A stretch of 64,000 nt of DNA from the NCBI RefSeq assembly GCF_042477335.2, contig NC_091262.1, positions 72,650,001 through 72,714,000 of the forward strand, read 5' to 3'. The stretch is from Ovis canadensis (lineage: Eukaryota; Chordata; Mammalia; Artiodactyla; Bovidae). The translations under genes were made by a program, and so were the position numbers. Below are positions 1 through 12,283 of this stretch, one piece after another. Below the pieces are notes generated by a model. It saw only the letters and a list, made by a program, of their open reading frames with translations. It was not told the origin of the DNA and did not search any database. Positions within the stretch are counted from its first letter, which is position 1. Every line of letters begins with the position of its first letter.

Positions 1-539
1 GACTCCTTCACATATATTGACCATTTATACCCCTCTCTGGGTTGTCAGATTTAGCAAGTAGAAATATAGAAATTATTAATTTGAATATTATGTAAGCAAT
101 AAAAAAATTTTTAGTACAAGTACATTCCAAACATAGCATGGGATATACTTATACTAAAAGATTAATTATGGAAATTCAAGTTTAAGTGTGTGCTCTTGTT
201 TTGTCTGGCAACCATCCCCTCCCACAAGTCCTCCTTGGCCCAGTCTCAAGGGAGAGAAGGGAACACTGAGCTGCTTCTAGGATGCACCAGTGATTGTCTG
301 TAACCAGCAGGGGCAGGGCTAGCCTTTGAGAGCACCACTGTAGATACGGAAGCAACATCTTTTCTTCTCAGTGTCTCTCTCCTGGTATATGAATGATGAG
401 TGATAAAACACAGGCTGAGAGTACTCATTATTTGAGAGAGATCCCAGTTCCTTTGAGAAACATTTCTCTCTCAAACATGAAGTTGATCAAGACATCACCA
501 TAGACAGATACACACGATTCAGTGTTGCCTCTCTGGCAG

Positions 540-660
540 TGGTTTAGCTGCTAAGTCAAATCCGACTCTTGCGACCCCATGGACTATAGCCTGCCAGACT
601 CCTCTGTCCATGGGATTCTCCAGGCAAGAATACTGGAGTGGTTGCCATTTCTTTCTCCAT
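540..660 (-). mobile_element. Bov-A/Bov-tA SINE fragment
   Basis: Contains the antisense core TCCATGGGATTCTCCAGGCA and the GACCCCATGGACT box shared by Bov SINEs and the BovB tail. The tRNA part is missing. Confidence 0.85.
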
Positions 661-786
661 TAATCTTACTCTATTTGGTGCTGAAGTCCATGGGTTTCTG
701 GGCCTACGTTACCCTAACATTATTAAAACATTTAGTAGCCTGAATGTGTTATAGGTATTTCCAACTGGTGTCCTCCAAACTGAAGG

Positions 787-951
787 CTCCTGTAGCCTGC
801 CAGGCTCCTCAGTCCATGGGGATTCTCCAGGCAAGAATACTAGAATGGGTTTCCATGCCCTCCTCCAGTGGATCTTCATGACCCAGGAATCCACCTGGGA
901 TCTCCTGCATTGCAAGCAGATTCTTTACTAGCTGAGCTACCCAGGAAGCCC
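787..951 (-). mobile_element. Bov-tA SINE
   Basis: Has the Bov-A core followed by the antisense tRNA-Glu part, ending GAGCTACCCAGGAAGCC. Confidence 0.88.
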
Positions 952-1504
952 CAAGTGCAGACTGCATGGGCTAAATTGTCAGTCGAGGAATCTGCTCTTA
1001 TCTCTGGTTCCAGGAGAGAGCTCTGCTTTCTAACATCTCCATATAACAATAGTAAGTCAATCCAGGTCAGAGCCTTTCAGATAGGCTTTCAAGGGGGTCA
1101 TCCTTTCCTTGAGCTTATGGGGAGGGCTTTCTCTCTTACACGAACCCCTCTGCCATCACACTGTCAACAGGAGGTATCAGGTCAAGCGTATCCCCTCTCA
1201 GTCAGCTCTCTGAGTACATTCTCACCCCCGTACTCCCTCACCCCTTTATCTACCACTGGCTTTCTGTCTTGAAGCATCTAGGATTCCAGACTTGGGTTTA
1301 GGTTTTGGAGGAAACAGTTCTTGTAGATCTGAGGCAGATGTCACTGGGTCCAGCTTGACTGACCAGGGCTTTGTGGATGATATTGGTGCAAAGCCATTGG
1401 CAACAGTGAAAACACACACACACTCACAAAACAACAACAATAATGACAACAAACCAACAAACAAATATTGGATTTCCATCTGTCTTGTGCATCTTGTTCG
1501 AAAA

Positions 1505-1615
1505 TCGCTGCCACTGCTTTCAATTTTTCCCCATCTATTTGCCATAAAGTGATGGTACTGGATGCCATGATCTTAGCTTGTTGAATGTTGAGCTTTAAGT
1601 TAGCTTTCTTCATTA
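1505..1615 (-). mobile_element. BovB LINE fragment (internal)
   Basis: The antisense segment CCCATCTATTTGCCATAAAG...GGATGCCATGATCTTAG corresponds to the region after the reverse transcriptase in BovB. The same segment recurs near 39150-39200. Confidence 0.75.
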
Positions 1616-1881
1616 GTAGGAAACTCTTGGTGAAGTGGGATGTGAATTGGAGTGGGTCAGGTGTTTCCTGACCCCCTCCTTTATAATTTTAATAGCATAC
1701 TGATTTCTAGCCCATCAGGGAGCAAAATAAATAAGAATCTCCTCTATAATGTTCAGAGACTCAGAGAAGAGGTAACAAGATTGGCAAGGGTCTTCTTACA
1801 CCGTGGAGTTGCCACTGGAGATTGCAAAAGAGTATGATGTAGTCAAGGTTCCCTAGAGTGACAAAGAACTAATAAAAAAGA

Positions 1882-1950
1882 GTATCTATCTATCATTATC
1901 TAGTTACCTATCATTATCTACCTACCTATCATCTGTCTATTATCTATCTA
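1882..1950. repeat. Imperfect (TATC)n microsatellite, left part
   Basis: ATCT/TATC tetramers with single-base variants. The same motif resumes at 2456 after a BovB segment. Confidence 0.85.
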
Positions 1951-2455
1951 TGTTGTTGTTTTCCAACTCTTTGTGACCCCATGGACGGCAGCGCGCCAGT
2001 CTTTCCTGTCCTTCACTGTCTCCCAGAGCTTGCTCAAACTCATGCCCATTGAGTCAATGAGGCCATCCCACCATTTCATCCTCTGTTGTCCCCTTCTCCT
2101 CCTGACTCAATCTTTCCCAGCATCAGGGTCTTTTCCAGTGAATCAGCTCTTCACATCAGATGGCCAAAGTATTGGAGGTTCAGCTTCAGCATCAGTCCTT
2201 CCAATGAATATTCAGAGTTGATTTCCTTTAGGATTGACTGCTTTGATCTCCTTGCAGTCCAAGGAAATCTCAAGAGTCTTCTCCAACACCACCGTTCGAA
2301 AGCATCAGTTCTTCTGTGCTGAGCCTTCTTTATGATCCAACTCTCACATCTGTACATGGCCACTGGAGAAAACATGGCTTTTACTAGACAGATTTTTGTC
2401 AGAAAAGTGATGTCTCTGCTTTTAAAAACTCTGTCTAGGTTTGACATAGCTTTAT
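1951..2455 (-). mobile_element. BovB LINE, 5'-truncated 3' end
   Basis: The antisense BovB 3' region runs from ACTCTTTGTGACCCCATGG through CAGCATCAGGGTCTTTTCCAG and beyond. It sits inside the TATC microsatellite. Protein remnants (VMYRCESW-type, LQYFGHLM) are readable on the minus strand. Confidence 0.9.
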
Positions 2456-2592
2456 CATCTACCTGTCATTATCTATCTACTATCTATCTATTGATCTATC
2501 ATCTATCTATGTATCCATCTGTATATCTCTCATTGTCTATCAACCTATCCATCTACCATCTATGTAGGTATCTATCTTTCTGTGTATCTACC
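2456..2592. repeat. Imperfect (TATC)n microsatellite, right part
   Basis: Continuation of the ATCT-type tetramer array on the other side of the BovB fragment. Confidence 0.85.
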
Positions 2593-2734
2593 ATCTTTAA
2601 CTGATTGGAATTGGTTCATGTAACTATGTTGGCTGGCAAGTCCCAAATCTGTAGAGCTGATGTCCTAGTTTGAGGGCCATCAGACAAGTAAATTCTCCCT
2701 TCCCAGGGGAGGGTCAGTTTTTTGTTCTGTTCAG

Positions 2735-2935
2735 TTGTTGTTCAGTCACTCAGTCGTGTCCAACTCCTTGCAACCCCATGGACTGCAGCATGCCAGGCCT
2801 CCCTGCCCTTCACCATCTCCCGGAGCTGCTCAGACTCATGTCCATTGAGTCGGTGACGCCACCCAACCATCAAGTCCTCTGTCGTCCCCTTCTCCTCCTG
2901 CCTGTTCTATTCAGGGTTTCGGTGAATTGAATGAG
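2735..2935 (-). mobile_element. BovB LINE 3'-end fragment
   Basis: Antisense BovB tail with GTCGTGTCCAACTCCTTGCA and TCCATTGAGTCGGTGA boxes. Confidence 0.85.
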
Positions 2936-3959
2936 GCCCACTCACATTATGGAGGGCAATCTGCTTTAATTCATTTAAATGTTAATTTCATCGAAAACAC
3001 ACATGCAAACACTCAGAATAATGTCTGGGCACCAAATGACTGGGCACTCACTCCATGGACCAACCAAGTGGAGATGTAATCTGAGGTTACCACCAAACGC
3101 ATGGGATCATAGCTCAGGCTTCTCTTTGTAAGCATTTGGCTTCTGACTATGAGAGACAGGCTAAAATCACACTAATCCTTCCTCAAGGAAACTATAAATG
3201 CTGGCTAAGATATAAACTATAGATGATTAAAGGTACTGGAGAACAGTGTAGGAGCTTGAGGTAAGGACGGGGAGAAGATTCCAGAGAGAAAGGAAGTGTG
3301 CTGCAGTGAAGCAACATTTGCTGCTGGTTCTCCTCTCTAGGACTTTTGCTGATTTCCAGTCTAGGGCACAGAAGTGGGCAAACACTGTGGCTTAGAGCCT
3401 ATAACACTGTCACTAGACTGAGGAAGCGAAAAGGAGAGTTCAGAAGCAACAAGAAGTTAGGATGCGAGGGACCAGTTATCTAGAAAATAGAGACCCACAA
3501 AGAAGTGAATTCAGCGTTCTGCACACAATTTCCCTTCAAGGAATTTTCTGCCTGTCCTCCATGGGTCACACCATTTCCCCTCTGTCCATGGGATTCTCCA
3601 GACAGAAATACTGGAGCAGTGAATGCATGGGATACTGAATAATCAGACAGAAGTTGCCTGCTAAAGCAACAGAGGTTTCAGCAGGCTCATGGTATTCAGG
3701 GGACAAGAACTGGTATATGAGTTTGTGAAGGGGGCAGTGGAGACCTTCTTATTGCTACATTAGGTGGGGGAAGGCCAAATAAACCAGACCTCAAAGGACA
3801 CTGAAACCCAATCTTGACTCTTCGAGAGAATCTTTCTGTCCTCTCTCTGCCCAAAGGAAGAAAATAAAATATTCTCTTGAAAAGAAAATAGTCACCACTA
3901 CATAATTTTTGATATACATTGTTTGGCATCTAATAAAAACAACCAGGCATAACAAATAA

Positions 3960-4780
3960 CAGAAAAAAATAGCTGAAGATGAAGAGGAAAAATAGAGAAT
4001 AAACATTCACAGGTATCTAGATATTGGAGCTATCAAGCAGACTTTCACCATGATTATTCTGTATAATGAAAGAGAAGAAAAGACAGACATGGAATCCACA
4101 AAAAGAATCTAATTAAAATTCTAGTATTAAAAATAAAACAACTTCAGTTAAGAGTTCAGTAGAGGTATTCAATAACAGTCCAAACAGAGGAAAAGAGAGA
4201 AGGAGTGAGAGATGGGCAAACAGAAAATATTCATATTAAGCCTAGAGAGAAAAAAAGAACAGAAAATGCAGAAAAGCACATAAGAGACACATGAGACAGG
4301 ATGAAAACATCTAATACATGCATAATTGTGGCCCCAGAAAAAGAAGAAAAAATTGGGATAAAAGCAATTTTTAAAGAGATAATTTCTGAGAATTCTTCAA
4401 AACAGACATCAAATTGCATATTCTAGAAGTTACATGAACCGCAAACAGGATTAGTACAAGAAAAACTGCACACAGAGACATCATTTTAAAACAGTTGAAA
4501 GACCAAAAAAAGAGAGAGAGAGAGAAGAAATTTAAGCAGCCAGAGGGGGAAAAATTCATTACCTTCAAAGGATTATAAAAATTATAGATAGCTTTTCAGA
4601 CAAAAACATGAAAGTCAAATATAATGGAATGACATCTTTTCAGCACTGAAAAAAAAATCTGCTTACTTAATACCCAGTGAAATTATCCTTCAAGAAGGAA
4701 GGCAAAATAATGGTGCTTTCATGTGAATTAGTCTGGTTTCTTGATCAGGAAAAGAGGCACTGCACGTGTTTTTGTAATAA
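3960..4780 (+). mobile_element. HAL1/L1-like remnant
   Basis: An A-rich, degenerate segment resembling old L1 or HAL1 ORF1-type sequence, with the motif CCTTCAAGAAGGAAGGCAAA near its end. No frame survives. The assignment is by general resemblance. Confidence 0.5.
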
Positions 4781-4904
4781 AGGGTTTTATTCTAGGAACT
4801 GGGGCTCTCAGGGGTATGGGTGGATTGGATGAGGGGATGCAGTTCTGGAAGGCTGCAGCTGGGGAAACAGAGTCACCAACCTCTTCAGCCTAAAATACTG
4901 AAGT

Positions 4905-5090
4905 GGCCTGTGTGTTCAGTCATGTCTGACTCCTTGTGATCCCATGGGCTGTAACCCACCTGGCTTCTCTGTCCATGGGATCACCCAGGCAAGAATCCTG
5001 GAGTGGGTTGCCATTTCCTTCTCCAGGGGATATTTCCTGACCCAGGGACCGAACCTATGTCTCCTGCATTGGCAGGCAGGGTGATAGACA
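4905..5090 (-). mobile_element. Bov-tA SINE
   Basis: Antisense Bov-A core, then TCTCCTGCATTGGCAGGCAG from the tRNA part. Confidence 0.88.
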
Positions 5091-5404
5091 GTGGCTTTTA
5101 TGACATTTTCCCCACAGGGTCCTGTGTATTCTTGCAGGCTGCACATGGCCAGGGCCTTAGTTCCAGCACTCAGGGCCTACTTACCTACAACCCAGGGCAA
5201 AATAAGTGTACCTGGCACTCTAAGGCATGGCAGAGATGGTTCAAGACCTACCAAAAAGAAAATGATAAAATCTTTAAAAATATAAATTTTAGGTGGCTGT
5301 TGACTTACCTTGAAAATGATCAGGTTCTTCATCCACTTATGGTTACTGGGGTAAGGGGGAGGGGGAGGGAGAGAGAGCTTGGGAGTTTGGGATAGAAATG
5401 TGCA

Positions 5405-5605
5405 TATTTCTATATTTAAAATAGATAACCAGCAGGGATCTACTACACAGCACAGGGAACGCTGCTCAATATTCTGTAATAACCTAAGTGGGAAAAGAAT
5501 CTGAAAAAGAACAGATACATGTATGCGTGTAACTGAACCACTTTGCTGTACACCTGAAACGAACACATCATTTTTAGTCAACCATATTCCCATATGACAT
5601 AAGAA
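5405..5605 (+). mobile_element. L1 3'-UTR fragment (ruminant type)
   Basis: Contains AGCACAGGGAAC, AAAAGAATCTGAAAAAGAAC and CACTTTGCTGTACACCTGAAA, hallmarks of the bovine L1 tail. Confidence 0.8.
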
Positions 5606-6184
5606 TTTTAAAAAAAGAAAATGATTATGCTCTTCTAGATGGTTCGAAGTCTGGTTTGGAGTCTAAATCCATCTGGAACCTGCACTTGGGGAGAAACATA
5701 CTCAATTCACAGGTGATTGGAAGTGACAGCTTAAGAAGGGAGTGAAGAAGCAGCCCAGTGAATGATCACCAACAATGATGTTTCTAGAGAAAACTCACAG
5801 GGCTCTCACCCACGCATGCCTCTGTAGTCTCAGCCCTCATTCCTGGGCCAGCGGCTCCCTCTGGGTGCCACGGTACTGTCATAGCCAATGTCCCCCCACA
5901 GCAAATGTCCCTGCAGCAAGAGCCGTCTCGCCCTCCAGGCGGATTCCCTGGGCAAAGTCCCTGAAGGCTCTCCATGCACACCTTTGGGTTCTGAGGATGT
6001 TCTACCTACATGGTTTCACTGGGAGGGGTTACATCGCACACCTGGACCAGTGGTCACCTGAGGGATGTGGACATTCCCTAGAGCTGACCTATGCTCTGTG
6101 GGAATAAAGGGCAACCTTGAGAGCTGGGGCAGCCAAGAGAAGAGGGTGGGGATAAAACCACTGTTCATTAAGCACCTACTGTAT

Positions 6185-6313
6185 GCTGCTGCTGCTGCTA
6201 AGTCACTTCAGTCGTGTCCAACTCTGTGCAACCCCACAGACTGCAGCCCACCAGGTTCCTCATCCACAGGATCCTCCAGGCAAGAATGTTGGAGTGGGGG
6301 GCCATTCCTTCTC
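6185..6313 (-). mobile_element. Bov-A2 SINE fragment with 12-bp target duplication
   Basis: Starts with CTG triplets (the reverse of the AGC tail). It is flanked by CACCTACTGTAT at 6173-6184 and 6314-6325. Confidence 0.93.
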
Positions 6314-6525
6314 CACCTACTGTATAACCGGTGCTTAATGCTTTGCACTCATGACCCCATTTGATGTTCACAATTCTGTGTGTGTGTTTTTTAATGGATA
6401 TAACAGTATTTGAGTTATCTATTTCTTATTTTAAAATAAGTATTTTATTTATAAATATTTATATTTATAGCATTTCACTGCCTCATCAGTGAAATAAATA
6501 TACATAAATACCTATTTATTTCTGG

Positions 6526-6836
6526 CCCTTTGCTGCTGCATGGCTTTTCTCCAGTTGCCCTGAGCCAGGGTTACTCTTCATTGTGGCGGGTGGGTTTCTC
6601 ACGGTGGTGGCTTCTCCTGTTGTGGAGCACAGGCCCTGGAATGCACGGGCTTCAGTAGTTGAGGCACTTGGGCTTAGCAGTTGCAGCTCCCAGAGTCTAG
6701 AGCACAGACTCAGTAGTTATGGTGAACGGGATTAGTTGCTCCATGGCAAGCGGGATCTTCCTGGATTAGGGGTCAAACCCATGTCTCCTGCATTGGCAGG
6801 CAGGTTCTCTACCCCTGAGCCACCAGGGAAGCCCTG
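6526..6836 (-). mobile_element. CHR-type tRNA SINE
   Basis: The antisense tRNA end reads GAGCCACCAGGGAAGCCC. The CHR body runs upstream, with GGCTTCAGTAGTTGAGGC and CTCAGTAGTTATGG. Confidence 0.85.
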
Positions 6837-7445
6837 TACATCAGGCTTTGTGTTTTCCATTGTGCCCAAGAGGCTGAGGCACAGGCAGATCAAGCATCTT
6901 GTCCAAGGTTGTCCAGCCAGGGGGGACTAGCAAGAATTCACTCATGTCCAGAAGTCTGCCTCAACTGGTCTCCCAAGGAAAGGTGAAAAGAGAAGACAGT
7001 AGAGAGAGTGGGGTGTCTGCCCAGCTTGAAAGGGAGTGGATTCCCTTCCACTAAACCCTCGCATGGGACTCTGTGTGTCCTTACACCACGTCATTCATCA
7101 GGCTCTTTCCTTCTCACCTCTGAGGCTTTGCCTCAAAATTTCACCAGGTGGCATACCTCCCGTGGCATACCTCCCGCCTCACAGGGTTCCATTAGTAAAC
7201 GTGTTTCTGCTTCCTTTGTGTCAGTCCCAGACTCAGGTAATGGCTCCAAACAGATGAAAGGGCGCGTCTCTGTTCTCCAGGCATGCTTCTGGGTCTTTCC
7301 CTTTCCCTGTAACGTTTCCCCCAAAGGCTCCTACTCACGGGGTTTCGCCCCCCTTCCCTTCTCCAGCCTAGGGGGTCAGGTCCTTGCAGTACTGGAGCCA
7401 AGGTGGTGTGTTTGGGTAACTTTCAAGTTGTTCTCCTGGCAGGTG

Positions 7446-7661
7446 AAAGTGAAGTGAAGTTGCTCAGTCATGTCAGACTCTTTGTGACCCCATGGACTGT
7501 AGCCCACCAGGCTCTTCCATCCCAGGGATTTTCCAGGCAAGAGTACTGGAGTGGGTTGCCATTTCCTTCTCCAAGGGATCTTTCTGACCCAGGGATTGAA
7601 CCCAGGTCTCTCGCGTTGTAGGCAGATGCTTTACCATCTGAGCCACCAGGGAAGTCCAGGA
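7446..7661 (-). mobile_element. Bov-tA SINE, full length
   Basis: Complete antisense element from GTGAAGTTGCTCAGTCATG to GAGCCACCAGGGAAGTCC. Confidence 0.93.
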
Positions 7662-7679
7662 GGTGTGCCCTAGAGGTGA

Positions 7680-7775
7680 AGCATATGGGCTCTGGAGCTG
7701 GACAGCCTGGTTCAACTCCAGGTTCTGCCAGGCGCTAGCAAACCATGCCTCAGTTTCCCCACCTGGAAGAGGGAT
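7680..7775 (+). mobile_element. MIR-like SINE fragment
   Basis: GGGCTCTGGAGCTGGACAGC and CATGCCTCAGTTTCCCCA match the MIR core and 3' region. Confidence 0.6.
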
Positions 7776-8220
7776 GCAGAGCAGAACTACTTCTCATGAT
7801 TTCAGGGGGGCAACTAATAAATTTACTGATATCTGTCAATTGCCTATAACGCTGTTTAATCCATAATGTTGAATGCACAGTGGGCACTGGACACAGAGGG
7901 GGAGACTTGAAAGACTGGTCAACGCTTCTGTGATCACCAAGCCTAGGCTGGAGCAGAGAGTTAATAAATATCTCTAGACCCCCCGGCCGCCTTGGTCTCA
8001 ATTCAGAGCCTCTTCTCCAGTAGAGCGGATTGGATTCCACTTGTTGTAGTTTCCTGGGTAGGAAGGCTAAAAGGGAGCACACAACATACTCAGCTGAAAT
8101 TCAGCTTCATCCCTGGGTGCTCCGCTCAGTTACCATCAAGGGTCCTTCACGTGCATCAGACTTTCCTGGGTGCATTCTCACCCACAGAGAACTCATCCTC
8201 ACTGCTGTCTCTCTCTAGGG

Positions 8221-8360
8221 CAGGGGTCCCCAGCCTTTTTGGTGCCAGGGACCGGTTTCGTGGAAGATAAAGTTTCATGGTGCTGGGGATGTTCTCAAGC
8301 ACATTACATTTATTGTTCACTTTGTTTCTAGGATTATTGCTGGTTCCACCTCAGATCAGA
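8221..8360. mobile_element. Possible hAT-type DNA transposon remnant
   Basis: CAGGGGTCCCCAGCCTTTTT and GGGACCGGTTTCGTGGAAGA resemble the end of a widespread mammalian interspersed repeat, which I believe to be hAT-like. The class is uncertain. Confidence 0.4.
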
Positions 8361-8429
8361 AGGCATTAGATCCTGGAGGGTGGACCCTCTGCTCTAGTGC
8401 TTATTTTATTTACCTGTTTCCTTTCCGCC

Positions 8430-8565
8430 CCTGGAATGTAAGCCCCATGAGGGCAGGGCTTATTGTCTGCTTTTTTCACTGCCCTATTCCCAGTGCCTAA
8501 CAGTGCCCGGCACTTAGCACATAGTAGGTGTTCAGTAAATCTGCGTTGAGGCAGAGCACGTGTTT
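8430..8565 (+). mobile_element. L2 LINE 3'-end fragment
   Basis: GAATGTAAGCCCCATGAGGG and CAGTGCCCGGCACTTAGCAC match the conserved L2 tail. Confidence 0.75.
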
Positions 8566-8599
8566 GTCTCCATACGGTGCATCTAGCCCACGTGATGGC

Positions 8600-10197
8600 C
8601 ACCTCCATACTTTAATTTCTTTAAACTTAAAAGTTTCTTTCTTTATTTCTGCAAGAGCCAATTCCAGTGTTGAAAAGGATTTTGGCAGCTCTTCAAGCTT
8701 TTGAAGGTTAACTCTTATTCAGTTTTTAGTTCAAAGCAACAGAGAGGTTTTGTGCTTGGCAGGTTGCTAGGACATGAGGCGGGCCTCCTGGGATCCCCTC
8801 CTTTCTAATAAGAGAAGTATGGTCCACAGAGGCAGGCAGCGCAGGGTGGGGAGGGGTGCAGAGGGCCCAAGGGGGCTGGTTGGACTTGGGGTCACGTGTG
8901 CTGGTGGCCTGGCAGAGGCAGGAGGGGGGATGGGCCAGGACAGGGGACGAGGTGGGAGTGGATTTGGTGCAATACCTTTTCTGGCTGACCCCTCTCACTG
9001 GCTTCACTTACCCTGGTCTCATCCACTCCCACCTGTCAGGATTCTCCAATCACTGCTTTGTCCACACCCACATCTGCTTACGCACTTGTACAGCCACTCC
9101 CCACTGTGGACAAAGGAGTCCACACCCTTTACCCTGGGAACCAAAGCCTCCAACATTTAGCTCTGTATCCCTCTCCATCGTGACTTTCTCCTGTGATCCT
9201 ATCCAAGCCTTCTATTGCTGTGAAGCTGGTCTTTTCTTTTCTCAGAACATACATTTTCCTTTCTTTTCTCTGGTGGTCTTTGCCCATAACATATCTCCTC
9301 CATCCTCTTCCGGACTGTCTTACCCTCTTTCTCTTTATTTCATGCTTCCCTGGCTTTTGAGATCCAATTCAAGTCTTACCTCCTTGGGATGAGGATGGGG
9401 GAGTTCTACCACTTGCTCTTGTTGGTACAGCTTTTTCCTAGACATGTACCATCCACAGTCACCCTCCAGGCACCAACTTCACTGTCAGGATGTATTGTCA
9501 CATGCATAGTACATACATGCAGCTGTGTTGGCATTTCTGAGTTTCCCTACTACTTCCAGACAGATGCCTTTTTAAGACTGGAGGGGCACACTTGTGGGGT
9601 GGGCCTGCTCACCCCCAAAAGGATGCATCATTGCTTAGATGCAAATTCATCCCACTGATCAAGACTGCACCATAAGCCCACTGTCTCACCAAGCCATATT
9701 GATTTTTCCACTTTCTTTGATCTGGAGTTGTCCTTGGACACTTGACCTCTGTTTCTGGATTTTATTTAGTTGGCCCATCCTCTCACACCCTTCTTTTCAT
9801 AGAACATGACTTACAGCTCCTGCCCTGCTTCAATCTCCCCTCAAGGTGAACTAACTACTGACATCCAGGCAATGATATTTCAGGTTGACATCACTTTGCT
9901 ATATAGCCAAGATGGGTCACCAAGCAGCGAGAGATTCACTTACTCCTCCTGATGTCCTTTGTGCCTTTTCCTAGGACTTTTGCCCAAAGGACACTCAGGA
10001 AGAATCAGCAGCAGCTGCAGCCTTGGTGGACGACTCCAGGGAGGCTATAACCCCAGGCTGTTCTCATCGCCAACTTTCTAGCCACAGCTGACTCCAGATT
10101 GGAGGGGACAGTAGAGTGAATGACTGACCTCTGCTCCGGGTGCTCAACGCCCTCTTGTAAGCATCACTCCTCACTGTTCACAAAACCCAGGGGCAAC
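8600..10197. other. Single-copy-looking intergenic stretch
   Basis: C/T-rich sequence downstream of SERPINA11 without a repeat I recognise. Open frames of up to 178 codons occur on the plus strand (8774-9392) but show no recognisable domain. No gene is called. Confidence 0.4.
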
Positions 10198-10203
10198 TTT
10201 ATT
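10198..10203 (-). terminator. SERPINA11: SERPINA11 polyadenylation signal AATAAA
   Basis: TTTATT on the plus strand reads AATAAA in gene sense, about 115 bases after the SERPINA11 stop codon. That gives a short 3' UTR. It is the first canonical hexamer downstream of the stop. Confidence 0.75.
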
Positions 10204-10317
10204 AGCATCTTTGCACACTGTTTCACTGGTCCTCACAGCAGCCCTGAGATGCAGGTTGGTGCTGGCCCTCCTGTTTTTTCAAAAAGGGACAAGACACCCC
10301 CTGGCCTCCCACGATAG

Positions 10318-10521
10318 TCACCCAGCAGCTGGGTTGACAACTTTTCCCAGGAAGAGTGGGCTCTCGGTGGTCACCTCCCAAAGGAGCAGGAGGAAAGGCC
10401 GGTTGAAACGGGCGTGTGGGGCTGATGTCACGTTCAGAGACCGAGGCTGGGAGAGGAGGCTGGAGGCCACAGCTGCCTCGGTTCCCCGCTCACTCACATC
10501 CACTGTCGCCTTGTGTGACAC
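10318..10521 (-). CDS. SERPINA11: SERPINA11 last coding exon: hinge, reactive loop, C terminus
   Basis: The acceptor CCTTCTAG precedes GTG-TCA-CAC-AAG, and the stop TGA is at 10320-10318. The hinge is E366 (P17), G368 (P15), T369 (P14), then EAAVAS. Counting from P15 puts R382-S383 at P1-P1'. N385-V-T is a glycosylation sequon three residues past the predicted scissile bond. The exon ends with the serpin signature FNRPF and GKVVNPAAG. The P1 assignment is by counting and is inference. Confidence 0.95.
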   Translation of the reverse strand: MSHKATVDVSERGTEAAVASSLLSQPRSLNVTSAPHARFNRPFLLLLWEVTTESPLFLGKVVNPAAG

Positions 10522-12239
10522 CTAGAAGGAGGGCAGAGGGGCAGAGACAGCATGGGGTCAGGGCGCTTCAAGGGGGCGAGGCCACCTACTGCAGCAGAGG
10601 TAGATGGAGGCGGAGTTACCCCACTCAGGCCCCGCCCTCCCAGGAAGCAACTCCTGCCTTTATTTCATTTGCTTCCTTCACAGGTTTCTCTGCCTCCGTC
10701 ATCTCCTGGGGTGTCACCCTGGCCATGCTGTTTGCTCTTTGAAGGAGAGACAGATAGGCATGAACGGGGCTGAGGGCTGCACGAGCATGCGTATTTGCTC
10801 AGTCGTGTCCAACCCCATGGACTGTAGCCCACCGGGATCTTCTGTCCATGGGATTCTCCAGGCAAGAATACTGGAGGGGGTTGCCATTTCCTTCTCCAGG
10901 GGATCTTCCTGATCCGGGGATGGATTCTGCATTGGCAGGTGGATTCTTTACCACTGCACCACATGGGAAGCCTGCTCAAGCATGCACCCATCAGTCTGTA
11001 AAAACCCAACAGCGACTTTTAGGAGCATTTCCTAAGCGCTCCGGTGTACATGGCACAGGCTGGAGACTCATTTTCTGCTACGAGCTGCGCTTGTTCTTGC
11101 TAAGTCTCAGTTTTCTCATCGTTAAAATGGCTTGCTCCACCTAAGTCAATGGTTTCCAAAATGAGCTCAGCAAAACCAGGTTGTCTGATGTGCCAAGCAC
11201 TCTACTGGGCTCCATGAAAAGAATTCTGCTCTTCACTGTTTACAATAGCTAGGACATGGAAGCAACCTAGATGTCCATCAGCAGATGAATGGATAAGGAA
11301 GTTGTGGTATGTATACACAATGGAATTTTACTCAGCTATAAAAAAGAACACATTGAGTCAGTTCTAATGAGGTGAACGAAACTGGAGCCTGTTATATAGA
11401 GTAAAGTACGTCAGAAAGAGAAACATCAATACAGTATATTAACACATATATGTGGAATTTAGAAAGATAGTAAAGATGTAAACAAAACTTTTGGACTATG
11501 TGGGAGAAGGTGAGGGTGGGATGATTTGAAAGAATAGCTTTGAAACGTGTATATTACCATATGTAAAATAGATGACCAGTGCAAGTTCAATGCAAGAAGC
11601 AGGGCACTCAAAGTTGGTGCTCTGGGACAACCCAGAAGGATAAGATGCGGAGGGAGGTGGGAGGGGATTTCAGGATGGGGGGACATATGTGCACCCATGG
11701 CTGAGTCATGTCGATGTGTGGTGAGCACCACCACAATGTTGTAAAATAATTAGCCTCCAATTAAAATAAACTAATTAACTTTTCTAAAAAAGAATTCTGC
11801 TCTTTTAAAACCTTGTACCTGTGTGCTAAGTCACGTCAGACTCTTTGCAACCCTATGGGCTGTAGCCCACCAGGCTCCTCTGTCCATGGAATTGTTCAGG
11901 CAACAATATTGAAGTGGGTTGCCATTTTCTCCACCAGGGGATCTTCCCAACCCAGGAATTGAACTCACATCTCCTACGTTTCTTGCATTGGCAAGCAGGT
12001 TCTTTACCACTAGTGCCACCTGGGAAGCCCTTTGAAGCCTCATTTTCACACAACTCCTTGAGAAAGTTTCCGAGGCTTTAAATTTAATGAAATTGAAAAT
12101 GTTGGCCTTGACAATCTCTTTCATTTCTAAAAAGATTTGTAAAGAGATAACTCTAACAACGAAAGTTACCGTAAAATAAATCCTTTAAAAGGTTAAATTA
12201 TTCCTTTTTCCTCTTGTTTGCTCTCTCCATGATGGGCAG

Positions 12240-12283
<44 letters not shown>

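Noticed and set aside
8774..9392. Overlapping 128- and 178-codon plus-strand frames
   Set aside because: No recognisable domain, no splice or promoter context, composition like the surrounding DNA.
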